This document shows, one piece after another, positions 6,522 through 13,928 of a stretch of DNA of 26,982 nucleotides (the stretch's first letter is position 1; each line of letters starts with the position of its first letter). The stretch lies in assembly GCA_016840245.1 (NCBI GenBank), contig JAEOST010000788.1:1-26982 (forward strand), in the 5' to 3' direction. The DNA comes from Candidatus Thorarchaeota archaeon. Its GTDB lineage: Archaea; Asgardarchaeota; Thorarchaeia; Thorarchaeales; Thorarchaeaceae. Position numbers and translations under genes: made by a program. Below the pieces are notes generated by a model that saw only the letters and a program-made list of their open reading frames with translations, was not told where the DNA came from and ran no database searches.

Positions 6522-7352
6522 ATGTGTGACTATTGTACAAAACATGGTGCTGGTGAGAGATGGTATAACCATGCTAGGAATTACTCAAAGGAACTAGCAT
6601 CCATTGACCATATACAAGACTTCTGCGAGTCCTATTTCTCAAGAGAAGTACCCGCCAGAGATGATGGACTCAAGACCATTGCTGAACGAATAGCACAACC
6701 CATCAAACCAGATGAGAATGATCGCGTAGACACCAGATACAGAAAGTTCCTACATCATCAAGTAGTCACATTTGATGAGGCAAGACAGGTACTGAAGTTA
6801 GCAAGCCAGCAGACTGATGAGCATGAGCGTGCAGTTGTCCAACTTCCCTGTATATGTCGACATACATCTTATGGTGGAGATGACAAACTTCGTTGTCTTG
6901 GGATTGCGTTCTCACATACCTACACTCGACGATTCCCCTCCTATCTAGGAGGCAATCATCAATACATGAGTGCAGAAGAGGCTGCAGTACTTCTGGATTA
7001 TTGGGTGAAAGAGGAATCAATCGTACACGCGGTTTCAGCATTAGGAGTTCCGTATATTGGTATGCTCTGCAACTGTGACATGAACGTATGTCGGCCCTTT
7101 ATTCATCGCCAGCGACTAGGAATATCCTCTCCCTGGTACAAGGGACACTATACTGTTCAAGTGGATGATACGAAGTGCGTGGGATGCGGAGAATGTGAAG
7201 AGCAATGTCCGTTTGAAGTGATCAAAGTTGACAGCCGCGATAATATCGCAATGGTTGATCTAGAGGAATGTCATGGTTGTGGAGTCTGTACAAAACACTG
7301 CGATAGTCAAGCTATACATCTTGTAGAATATTCACGGTCTTCAAGATATTAG
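6522..7352 (+). CDS. Multi-cluster Fe-S protein with C-terminal 2[4Fe-4S] ferredoxin domain
   Basis: A 276-residue cysteine-rich protein. The C terminus has two classical clusters: CVGCGECEEQCP (Cys219, 222, 225, 229) and CHGCGVCTKHCD (Cys250, 253, 256, 260). Upstream there are further candidate ligands: an N-terminal CDYCTKH (Cys2, Cys5), CIC at 110-112 with Cys125, and CNCDMNVC at 183-190. These could hold another Fe-S cluster or a metal. No radical SAM, flavin or NAD motif is visible, so it is probably an electron carrier or the Fe-S subunit of a redox enzyme. An in-frame GTG lies at 6513, but the ATG at 6522 is preferred. It is divergent from the crotonase operon and may supply electrons to the FabK-like flavoenzyme (inference). 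I do not know a named function for the N-terminal 200 residues. Confidence 0.75.
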   Translation: MCDYCTKHGAGERWYNHARNYSKELASIDHIQDFCESYFSREVPARDDGLKTIAERIAQPIKPDENDRVDTRYRKFLHHQVVTFDEARQVLKLASQQTDEHERAVVQLPCICRHTSYGGDDKLRCLGIAFSHTYTRRFPSYLGGNHQYMSAEEAAVLLDYWVKEESIVHAVSALGVPYIGMLCNCDMNVCRPFIHRQRLGISSPWYKGHYTVQVDDTKCVGCGECEEQCPFEVIKVDSRDNIAMVDLEECHGCGVCTKHCDSQAIHLVEYSRSSRY

Positions 7353-7366
7353 ACTGAGTTCATTTT

Positions 7367-7894
7367 CTAATTCTCTGAAAACAAGAGTCCCATCGCAAGT
7401 GAATTGTGGTACATTTTATCTGCTCCATAATAGGCATCTCTCAAGACACCCTCAATTTCGAAGCCGAATTTCTTGTACAACTGCACTGCAGCCTTGTTAT
7501 CTTCTACTACTTCGAGCCCAATTCTGTGTAACCCTCTTTTTTTAGCTAATACAAGTAGATTCTCTGTCATTGCGGTCCCTAGTCCGACTCCATGGAAATC
7601 CTGATGGATGTAGATCATCATTCCACCTATTCCTCTCTCTCTTGGGCGTGGGCGATGATATATCGCTGCAATTCCCACCAATCTATCACCATGGATAGCC
7701 ACTACTGAGAGACCACTATCTGCACCAGTCATCCAGCGGTCAACTTTCACCTCATCGTATGGGGGACTACTCCACATGAGTGCGTCTTCAGATAGGTCAA
7801 GAACCATACTTAGTAAGGAGTTCTTATCACTAGGACTGAGTAAACGGAGAGTAACTTCTCTGCTATCTCTCAATCTAACCTTCTCAATTTCCAT
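7367..7894 (-). CDS. GNAT family N-acetyltransferase
   Basis: A single-domain GNAT of about 175 residues with the RimI/RimJ look. Motif A is present as FHGVGLGTAMTENLL, where Gln/Arg-x-x-Gly-x-Gly is expected for acetyl-CoA pyrophosphate binding. Motif B follows as EVVEDNKAAVQLYKKFGFEIEG. The target amine is unknown. The frame is open upstream to a TTG at 7954, but the ATG at 7894 gives a normal GNAT start (MEIEKVRLRDSREVTLR) and is preferred. It is convergent with the Fe-S gene, with a 14-base gap. Confidence 0.85.
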   Translation of the reverse strand: MEIEKVRLRDSREVTLRLLSPSDKNSLLSMVLDLSEDALMWSSPPYDEVKVDRWMTGADSGLSVVAIHGDRLVGIAAIYHRPRPRERGIGGMMIYIHQDFHGVGLGTAMTENLLVLAKKRGLHRIGLEVVEDNKAAVQLYKKFGFEIEGVLRDAYYGADKMYHNSLAMGLLFSEN

Positions 7895-8040
7895 GATTCT
7901 TTCTATCTTCAAGGTATAACTTGGATATTTCGACTCGAGATTATTACTAGACAAGAGTGAAAAAGACGAAACTGGAACATTCGGTTCCTAAATCCGATTT
8001 AACGAAAACCAATTCTGTTCCAATCTTTTGATACAATCTA

Positions 8041-8060
8041 GTACCATCATGTGTCGGTAC
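8041..8060. promoter_or_regulatory. Palindromic operator-like site upstream of the small ORF
   Basis: A 20-base site with outer arms GTACC and GGTAC. It matches the perfect palindrome at 8341-8358 and its flanks at 16 of 20 positions. It lies just downstream of a TATA-like GATACAAT (about 8029-8036), at the position of a transcript start, which suits a repressor site. Confidence 0.45.
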
Positions 8061-8104
8061 AAATGTTATGCCATGTCGTGAGTTATTACAAAGTGGTGAT
8101 AGAA

Positions 8105-8326
8105 ATGGCATGCACCTCGGAACCACATACAAATCAACTGATAGGAATAATCGAAGTTGTCGAGTGCGAAGAAGATACTCAAATTGAGCGGAGCGACTGC
8201 ATTGATGATGAAGAATCAAGAAAATACCGGAAGTATATTGCACAACAGGATGCACTTCATCAACTTGAACAGCTAAAAGCTAAAGCCTCTGCTGCAACCT
8301 ATATGATCTCATTCATCATATCTTGA
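8105..8326 (+). CDS. Small hypothetical protein flanked by palindromic sites
   Basis: A possible 73-residue protein with an acidic central part (EVVECEEDTQIERSDCIDDEESRKY) and a helical, charged C-terminal half (QQDALHQLEQLKAKASAA). There are no recognisable domains. The ATG at 8105 is preceded by GGTGA six bases upstream; the frame is also open from a GTG at 8051 and an ATG at 8063. Two related palindromes lie immediately upstream (8041-8060) and downstream (8341-8358). A competing minus-strand frame over the same bases looks less protein-like. It may be a small regulator or may not be coding. Confidence 0.35.
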   Translation: MACTSEPHTNQLIGIIEVVECEEDTQIERSDCIDDEESRKYRKYIAQQDALHQLEQLKAKASAATYMISFIIS

Positions 8327-8340
8327 TGATTTATGAATAC

Positions 8341-8358
8341 TACCGACATATGTCGGTA
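8341..8358. repeat. Perfect 18-bp palindrome TACCGACATATGTCGGTA
   Basis: The sequence equals its own reverse complement over 18 bases. A related imperfect copy lies 300 bases upstream at 8041-8060. This is typical of a dimeric regulator site. It lies between the end of the small ORF and the convergent tandem-GNAT gene, next to a second, weaker near-palindrome ATGATATGTCAT at about 8373. Confidence 0.6.
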
Positions 8359-8410
8359 CTATAAGCAGTCATGATATGTCATTCTTCTTGTATGATGTAG
8401 AATCTCTTCA

Positions 8411-9316
8411 TTAGAGCCTCTTGATGAGATAATACTCCTTGACTCCACGTGGATAGGCATCTGATACACCAAATTCATTGTATCCATGCCCTCTCATGAA
8501 ATCAATTCCCTGAAATGAGAAGCATGCTGTTTGAACAGCAATACACCTCTTTTCTTTAGCAAGGTCTTCTGCAAACACCAAGAGATCTTTCCCATAACCT
8601 TGACCACGATACTTCTCATCAACCCAGAGATCATCTATTGTCAGGGTCTTGAAAATTGTGTACCCGCAGAGCCCCCCAATCACTTTTCCATCATCGTTCT
8701 TAATGACAAGTCTGACTCCAGTCTGTGGATCTTCCTTAAGCAACTCACCAGCGTGCTTTTCAAAGTTCTTTCCAAGCCCCTCGCGGACAATCTTCTGTGA
8801 TTCTTTGGTCGAATCCTTCGAAATCGTGAATCGAGTTGTGTCTTGAGTTTTGGTCGGTGTATCATCAATTACATCCAGTTGCTTCGAGAGGATAAGCTCG
8901 GTGATACCCTTGACGTATCCATCATAGGTTGCTATCAGCTTGTACCCTACTGCCTGATAGAAATCCGGTGCTTGCCACGAAAACGTATAGGTCTGTGATG
9001 CTAGACATCCATTCTCCTTCGCTAATCTTTCTGCAGCCAGCACTAAATCTCTTCCATAACCTTGACCACGATATCTATCATCCACCCAGAGAACCTCAAG
9101 ATACTGAATCCAGAATAGCGTACTGGTCAAAATCCCTCCTACAATATTCCCATCATGGTCTTTGAGGACTAGACTGAGCCACTCCTTAGGACTATTGTAC
9201 TCTCCATTTGTCTGTTCCAGATTGTATACCTCGAATCCCTTTTGGAACTCTTTTACTTCATCATCCGTTGGACTACTGATGATAGCAAATCGCTTTGTAT
9301 CTGATTGCGTGTTCAT
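8411..9316 (-). CDS. Tandem GNAT protein (two acetyltransferase domains fused)
   Basis: A 301-residue protein made of two GNAT domains of similar sequence. Domain 1 (about residues 8-140) has motif A in DRYRGQGYGRDLV and ends in FYQAVGYKLIATYDGYVKG. Domain 2 (about 158-300) repeats the layout with EKYRGQGYGKDLL and FMRGHGYNEFGVSDAYPRGVKE. Both keep the acetyl-CoA binding R-G-x-G-x-G/A loop, so neither is obviously dead. It looks like an internal gene duplication and fusion. The frame is open upstream to 9475, overlapping the next gene, but the ATG at 9316 has a strong GGAGG ribosome site eight bases upstream and is chosen. It lies 55 bases after the stop of the gene at 9372-10229 and is probably co-transcribed with it. 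The substrate is unknown. Confidence 0.85.
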   Translation of the reverse strand: MNTQSDTKRFAIISSPTDDEVKEFQKGFEVYNLEQTNGEYNSPKEWLSLVLKDHDGNIVGGILTSTLFWIQYLEVLWVDDRYRGQGYGRDLVLAAERLAKENGCLASQTYTFSWQAPDFYQAVGYKLIATYDGYVKGITELILSKQLDVIDDTPTKTQDTTRFTISKDSTKESQKIVREGLGKNFEKHAGELLKEDPQTGVRLVIKNDDGKVIGGLCGYTIFKTLTIDDLWVDEKYRGQGYGKDLLVFAEDLAKEKRCIAVQTACFSFQGIDFMRGHGYNEFGVSDAYPRGVKEYYLIKRL

Positions 9317-9371
9317 TTGGCTGCCTCCTAGATTTCCTTTGCAGAAATTGAGGACTACGGATGAAGCGATA

Positions 9372-10229
9372 CTATTCCTCCATACTGTCCCAAAAGTCCT
9401 TTGGGGGATGTCGCAAGTCCCAATCAACTCTGGTGTCATGAAGAACACGAGAACAATAGGGGTCTCCCTGGGCAATGGTGTGTTCCATAGTTAAAACCAC
9501 ACTCTCATGGATATTCCTTGCTCCTTCATAGTCACCATAACAGCAGATGATATACTTCAGTTCTGAATCAGATAGGTCTTCCAATGCATCTACCCAGAGA
9601 CAATTATCATTCCGATAAGCATGTTTTCCATCTGCTATCATTCCACGCACGATGACCCAGTCAGACGGTTCATCTGTGGGTCTTGTCCTCTTTTCATGGA
9701 GAGTTTCTAGATTGTCATACCTCTCTCTATCTGGATCTCTAGTATCAATGAGAAAGTGCGTGATGTACCGTTTGTAGAGTGTGATTGCATCATCTCTTGG
9801 TAGTGTTTCAGCCAGAGTCAGAACATTGTAGTATCTTGGATGCAGAAACATTCGCAGATTGTTACCATTGGTCACCTCAAGAGTGCTCCCAATCCAATCA
9901 GCATCCTCTGGTAGATGAAGCACCTGTATCATGTAGTCCATAATGCTCCTTACAAGTTCTGGATACTCCTTTAGATGAATTAACTCAGAAATCGAAGACT
10001 CAAGTTCTCCAAAGCGGTTTCCAACATAGTCTTCTTTTACCATACCCCTGTACTTGGCTGTGAGGTTGTTGATATACTCCTGTAGAATCTCTGGTTTATT
10101 CTCCTTTATGAAGCTCAACAAGTAATCTAGTCGCTTCAGCGGTGATGTCAGGGCTCCCTCCAAGGGATTTCTCTCTATGATACGTTCTAACACATCTGGT
10201 CTAAATTCACCTGTTCTTACAAACTTCAT
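9372..10229 (-). CDS. Possible L-2-amino-thiazoline-4-carboxylic acid hydrolase family protein
   Basis: A 285-residue protein. The C-terminal third has a pattern that I associate with the ATC-hydrolase-like family: NDNCLWVDALEDL, then KYIICCYGDYEGARN, then LTMEHTIAQGDPYCSR and HDTR. It has conserved Cys, Asp, Asn and Gly-Asp positions that would line an active site. The N-terminal half is mainly helical (RLDYLLSFIKENKPEILQEYINNL) and unassigned. No signal peptide or membrane segment. The ATG at 10229 follows GAGGT by seven bases, preferred over an upstream in-frame start at 10307. It is probably in an operon with the tandem GNAT gene. The family call is tentative, and the substrate of most family members is not established. 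Confidence 0.5.
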   Translation of the reverse strand: MKFVRTGEFRPDVLERIIERNPLEGALTSPLKRLDYLLSFIKENKPEILQEYINNLTAKYRGMVKEDYVGNRFGELESSISELIHLKEYPELVRSIMDYMIQVLHLPEDADWIGSTLEVTNGNNLRMFLHPRYYNVLTLAETLPRDDAITLYKRYITHFLIDTRDPDRERYDNLETLHEKRTRPTDEPSDWVIVRGMIADGKHAYRNDNCLWVDALEDLSDSELKYIICCYGDYEGARNIHESVVLTMEHTIAQGDPYCSRVLHDTRVDWDLRHPPKDFWDSMEE

Positions 10230-10275
10230 ATCATTACCTCGTTTAAGCTCAATCCAATCGGTGTGAATTCCGCGA

Positions 10276-10293
10276 GTATATAGTGATATCACT
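10276..10293 (-). promoter_or_regulatory. TATA element with adjacent 12-bp palindrome
   Basis: The minus-strand TATA-like CTATATAC (10276-10283) for the gene ending at 9372 is abutted upstream by the perfect palindrome AGTGATATCACT (10282-10293). A palindrome against the TFB side of a TATA box is a common repressor or activator position in archaea. Inferred from position only. Confidence 0.35.
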
Positions 10294-10393
10294 GTACGCA
10301 ACCTCAACTTGAGTTGAACAGGACTGACAATTCACTTTGTTCAGAAATGCTCTTAAGTTGCCAAAGGAGCGATTTGTTGAGAGAGCAGTCCCC

Positions 10394-11473
10394 ATGACAA
10401 ATTATCTCGATTCTCTGAAGGATGAAGTAATTAAAATCTCTAAAACTCTGAATGGACTCTTTGACTCTAGAATTGTAGAAGTCAGTGCCTATAGTGATTG
10501 GCACAAGAAATACTACGAGAATGTAAAGGATTACATAATGCGTGGTGGAAAGAGGCTACGTCCAGTCCTCATCGTATTGGGCTATAAGGCAATCAAAGGT
10601 GATGACGTTCCTGAGAATCTTTACACAGCATCCTGTTCAGTTGAAATCCTACATAATGGGTCACTCCTCCATGATGATCTAATCGACCATGATGAAACCC
10701 GCAGGGGCGGGAAGACCTTCCATGCAACCTATAGAGACCTCCACTTTGAGAGTTCTAAGAACAAGGAGGCATCATTTGATTATGGAATGACTATGGCAAT
10801 CCTTGGTGGTGACTCACTGATTAATCTGGGAGCTTCTGCTATCACAGCAGCAAACCTTGAACCTGAGGTTACAGCGAAATTACACGCATACTATGAATAC
10901 GCTTTCCAAATGCTAGTTGATGGCGTTCTCATCGAGATGAATATGATTACTGACAAGTCGGCAACACCGGATACCTACCTTCGGATGGTCAGGATGAAGA
11001 CAGCTGTTCTCTTTGATCGGTCTCTAATGATGGGTGCGGCTATTGCCAAGGCCTCAGATTCACAATTGAAAGCAATGGAAGAGTTTGGAATCAATGTGGG
11101 TATGGCATTCCAGATGCAGGACGACATCCTCGGCTCTTTTGGTGACGAGGAGAAGCTTGGAAAGTCATCCTCTGGCGATATTCGAGAAGCAAAGAAGACC
11201 ATGCTTGTCTTCGAGGCCTATGACAGGGCAACCCCAGATCAAAAGAAAGAACTAGATGAGCTCCTCGGTAAAGAGGGGATGACCGATGAAGAGGTAGACC
11301 GTGTCAGGGACATCTTCCGTGAAACCAGGGCTCTTGAAGTTACACAGAAACGAATGTCAGACCTCCTTACATCAGGACAGGCAGCACTTGACAAAGCTGA
11401 ACCACCACTGATTACAAAGTACCGAGAATTTCTTGTTGGATTCTCAGATTTTCTTGTCCAACGTGATTACTGA
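10394..11473 (+). CDS. Geranylgeranyl/polyprenyl diphosphate synthase
   Basis: A trans-isoprenyl diphosphate synthase of 359 residues, providing the prenyl chains for archaeal lipids. GGKRLRP is at about 51-57. The first aspartate-rich motif is LLHDDLIDHDETRRGG with Asp94, Asp95 and Asp98. The second is MQDDILGSFGD with Asp243, Asp244 and Asp251; KSSSGD follows. Catalytic residues for Mg-diphosphate binding are therefore intact. The residue five before the first motif is Gly89, where short-chain archaeal enzymes usually carry a bulky aromatic residue, so the product could be longer than C20. The frame is open from a TTG at 10337, but the ATG at 10394 gives the normal family N terminus. It is divergent from the ATC-hydrolase-like gene. 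Confidence 0.92.
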   Translation: MTNYLDSLKDEVIKISKTLNGLFDSRIVEVSAYSDWHKKYYENVKDYIMRGGKRLRPVLIVLGYKAIKGDDVPENLYTASCSVEILHNGSLLHDDLIDHDETRRGGKTFHATYRDLHFESSKNKEASFDYGMTMAILGGDSLINLGASAITAANLEPEVTAKLHAYYEYAFQMLVDGVLIEMNMITDKSATPDTYLRMVRMKTAVLFDRSLMMGAAIAKASDSQLKAMEEFGINVGMAFQMQDDILGSFGDEEKLGKSSSGDIREAKKTMLVFEAYDRATPDQKKELDELLGKEGMTDEEVDRVRDIFRETRALEVTQKRMSDLLTSGQAALDKAEPPLITKYREFLVGFSDFLVQRDY

Positions 11474-11482
11474 AACAAGAAT

Positions 11483-11929
11483 TCATTTATTTTTAGAGTG
11501 ACACTCAGAACAAAGTCCGTATAGTTCAAAATTTTGTCTTTGCACACTGAAATTTGTTCTTTGTTCAATAATGGTAGCAATATCCTCTATTTTGTCAAGA
11601 TAATAATCGTCAATTTTCCCACAGTTTGTACAAACGAGATTAAGATGTGAATCAACAGTTGGATCATAGCGAGTGGGTTCATCACGAAAACTAATCTCTC
11701 GTGCTAGTCCTATCTCAGTCAAAAGCTGAAGTGTCTTGTAGACTGTTGCCAGACTGACTGTGGGGTCTCTCTTTACCACAACCTTGTGAACTTCATCAAC
11801 AGTTGGATGTGATCCTGCATTATGTAATGCATCACAAATCGTAATTCTCTGAGGTGTTGCTCTATAACCCCGCTTCTTGAGGGTTTCAGCTGTACAAGGT
11901 TGTGAGGATGACATAGTAGAAGGTAACAT
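11483..11929 (-). CDS. Fur/PerR family metal-dependent regulator
   Basis: A 148-residue Fur-family repressor. The N-terminal winged helix is recognisable from LKKRGYRATPQRITICDAL to SLATVYKTLQLLTEIGLA. The C-terminal dimerisation domain has two CxxC pairs, Cys100/Cys103 and Cys140/Cys143, for structural zinc. Candidate regulatory ligands include His41, Asp89 and His95; the HxH of classical PerR reads HLN here, so the regulatory site is slightly changed. Known members sense Fe, Zn, Mn or peroxide. The gene is divergent from a peroxiredoxin across a 123-base AT-rich region full of inverted repeats, which points to a PerR-like peroxide response and autoregulation (inference). A second possible start is the ATG at 11914. 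It is convergent with the prenyl synthase, with a 9-base gap. Confidence 0.9.
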   Translation of the reverse strand: MLPSTMSSSQPCTAETLKKRGYRATPQRITICDALHNAGSHPTVDEVHKVVVKRDPTVSLATVYKTLQLLTEIGLAREISFRDEPTRYDPTVDSHLNLVCTNCGKIDDYYLDKIEDIATIIEQRTNFSVQRQNFELYGLCSECHSKNK

Positions 11930-11963
11930 TCTGTATCTTAAAAAATGTTTCTTAGTTGCAAAA

Positions 11964-12010
11964 TATTATCTATTGATAATAAGACTTAAATAATAATCAA
12001 TATCAATTAT
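11964..12010. promoter_or_regulatory. Likely Fur/PerR operator cluster in the divergent promoter
   Basis: Contains the inverted repeat TATTATC-TATT-GATAATA (11964-11981) and a second region with ATAATC and ATTAT arms (11992-12010). The half-site ATTGATAAT or close variants occurs once on the plus strand and twice on the minus strand. The TATA-like TTAAATAA for the peroxiredoxin lies between the two, so a bound repressor would cover both promoters. The resemblance to Fur-type TTATAAT boxes is by eye. Confidence 0.5.
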
Positions 12011-12052
12011 GTTCAGTCAATTACTAGTATCGTTTTAAGGAGATTCAAAAAG

Positions 12053-12700
12053 ATGGAAGAAACCAGTGAAAGGCGAATGTTGCTTATTGGTGAAGAAGTA
12101 CCTGATTTTGAGGCTGTTACTACTGATGGATCAATCAAATTCAGTGATTGGGCAAAGGGTAGTTGGGTGATTCTATTTAGTCATCCTGCTGATTTCACAC
12201 CAGTATGCACTACAGAGTTCATGGCTTTTGCAGATATTCACCCGCAACTCACGGAGCGAGGGGTCAAGTTGATTGGTTTGAGTATTGACAGTATATACTC
12301 ACATATTGCTTGGCTTAATACGATAAAGGAGAAGCTCGGCAAGGATATCCCCTTTCCAATAATTGAAGATTTAAGTATGAATGTAGCTACAAAGTACGGG
12401 ATGTTACATCCTGCACAAAGTAGTACTGCAGCAGTACGGGCAGTCTTCTTCATTGATCCTGAGTTCAAGCTTAGAGCTCTAATCTACTATCCGCTAAGCA
12501 ATGGTCGGAATATGGATGAGATTCTGCGAGTTGTTGATGCATTTCAGACCTCTGACAAACACAAGGTCGCAACACCAGCCAATTGGAGACCTGGTGATGA
12601 GGTGATTGTTCCACCTCCAAAGACCAAAGAGGCTGCTGAAAAGCGTCTTCTAGAAGGATACGACTGCGCAGATTGGTTCTTCTGCAAGAAGAAATTGTAA
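12053..12700 (+). CDS. Peroxiredoxin, archaeal Prx6-type
   Basis: A thiol peroxidase of 215 residues. The peroxidatic cysteine is Cys52 in [13 protein letters not shown]; the conserved Pro, Thr and later Arg of the active site are present. The C-terminal extension ends in [13 protein letters not shown] with Cys205 and Cys211, the pair that serves as resolving cysteines in archaeal enzymes of this type. Length and layout match the decameric archaeal peroxiredoxins. The ATG at 12053 follows AAGGAG by about ten bases. Divergent from the Fur/PerR-like gene, so it is probably induced by peroxide. Confidence 0.95.
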   Translation: MEETSERRMLLIGEEVPDFEAVTTDGSIKFSDWAKGSWVILFSHPADFTPVCTTEFMAFADIHPQLTERGVKLIGLSIDSIYSHIAWLNTIKEKLGKDIPFPIIEDLSMNVATKYGMLHPAQSSTAAVRAVFFIDPEFKLRALIYYPLSNGRNMDEILRVVDAFQTSDKHKVATPANWRPGDEVIVPPPKTKEAAEKRLLEGYDCADWFFCKKKL

Positions 12701-12705
12701 TTCAA

Positions 12706-12740
12706 GAGGGGCAGTATTGCCTCTCCATCCTTTATTTTTC
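12706..12740 (+). terminator. Hairpin plus T-rich tail after the peroxiredoxin
   Basis: GAGGGGCA (12706-12713) and TGCCTCTC (12718-12725) form an eight-pair stem, one pair being G-T, with loop GTAT. A T-rich run TTTATTTTT follows at 12731-12739. It starts six bases after the stop codon, so it fits a transcription terminator. Confidence 0.6.
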
Positions 12741-12799
12741 TAATTAGGTCCAGAGGAAAGCACATAACAATCCCAAGCTTAGCAATTGGCTGGTTGTAT

Positions 12800-13879
12800 A
12801 TGGCATCTCGCGATTTTAATAAGAATAGAGCAATCATCGACGTGCCCGAAGGAGCACGAGACCGTGATATATTCCACGACTCTGCTGGACGAGTCTATGT
12901 TGTACTTGGTCATATACAACCACAGAACAGGATTCTATCCTATCTGAAGTACATCCCAGCATCAGATGGGAAGTGGATTTCAGATAAGAATCGCTACAAA
13001 CGTATCTTTTCTTTTGACATAGAATCCATAGTGGAATCTGATGATATTATACCATCCACGTATGTTGTTGATGATAGACACTTTGGATTGAAATTACTCG
13101 AAATTCCAAAGATCGATGTTGCAAAGTATTTCAGTCCAGAGATAAGACTCTCTCAGATTGCGAGTGAGGGATCTAAGGACGCGATTGAAGAGAGAGTGAA
13201 AGTGATGGCTGATGCCATTCATGACACTCTAGGCATCTCATATGATGGCTTGGGAGTGACAGGGAGTGTCTTGTGGAATGCACACGACCCACGATGGTCC
13301 GATGTAAATCTCAATATCTACGGATTTGAAGACTCTTGGTTACTTCAAGAAAATTATGAACAAGTGGCCGAAGAGACCAAAGAAATTGGACTCCGTACTG
13401 GTGACGGATGGTCTAGAAGAATAGCTCGCATTAGTTCTAGAATCCCTGGCATGTCAAATCATGATCTACTGACACTCTTTGATAGAAGAACTGAGTTTAG
13501 TCACAATGGGCAGTACATCACAGTCATGCCTGTCTTGTATCCAGAAGAAGCACCCATTGTACATGGGAGTGAACAGTTTGAGTTGCTAACACAAGAACCA
13601 GTTGAAGTTAGCATGGCCATAGAAGGGACCGACTATGGTATATTCCAGCCATCTGTATATGAGGGACGTTCAAAGCCAGTTGATATTCCTGAGGAACCTA
13701 TTGTAAGTCGTGTTTTAATCTATGATGGAGATTTCAGAGGTATGCTCCAAGAGGATGATAGGGTTGCTATCATGGGGTCTGTCCAACGAGTGATTCCACA
13801 TGACGGTGAACCGTTCTATCAAGTGATGGTGGGCACGAAATCGGGTGCTAGTAGAGAATATATACGCATAATCGATTAG
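12800..13879 (+). CDS. Archaeal predicted nucleotidyltransferase-like protein
   Basis: A 359-residue protein that resembles the archaeal predicted nucleotidyltransferases (COG2413 type). The key motif is GVTGSVLWNAHDPRWSDVNLNIYGFED at about residues 152-178: a Gly-Ser turn followed by the metal-binding D-x-D strand of the polymerase-beta-like fold. Here the strand reads SDVN, so the second Asp (residue 170 in this numbering) is Asn. The N-terminal 120 residues (DVPEGARDRDIFHDSAGRVYVVLGHIQP) and the C-terminal part (DRVAIMGSVQRVI) are conserved-looking but unassigned. It begins at ATG 12800, with an alternative start two codons upstream. The substrate is unknown. Followed after 49 bases by Trm5. 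Confidence 0.65.
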   Translation: MASRDFNKNRAIIDVPEGARDRDIFHDSAGRVYVVLGHIQPQNRILSYLKYIPASDGKWISDKNRYKRIFSFDIESIVESDDIIPSTYVVDDRHFGLKLLEIPKIDVAKYFSPEIRLSQIASEGSKDAIEERVKVMADAIHDTLGISYDGLGVTGSVLWNAHDPRWSDVNLNIYGFEDSWLLQENYEQVAEETKEIGLRTGDGWSRRIARISSRIPGMSNHDLLTLFDRRTEFSHNGQYITVMPVLYPEEAPIVHGSEQFELLTQEPVEVSMAIEGTDYGIFQPSVYEGRSKPVDIPEEPIVSRVLIYDGDFRGMLQEDDRVAIMGSVQRVIPHDGEPFYQVMVGTKSGASREYIRIID

Positions 13880-13928
13880 AAACGGGTCATCGTAACTGTC
13901 TTAGGTACCACTGTGCTTTCGTAAATCA

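Noticed and set aside
7947..8255. Minus-strand ORF of 102 codons in the gap before the small plus-strand ORF
   Set aside because: Composition is not protein-like, there is no ribosome site, and it overlaps the operator-like palindrome and the better plus-strand candidate.
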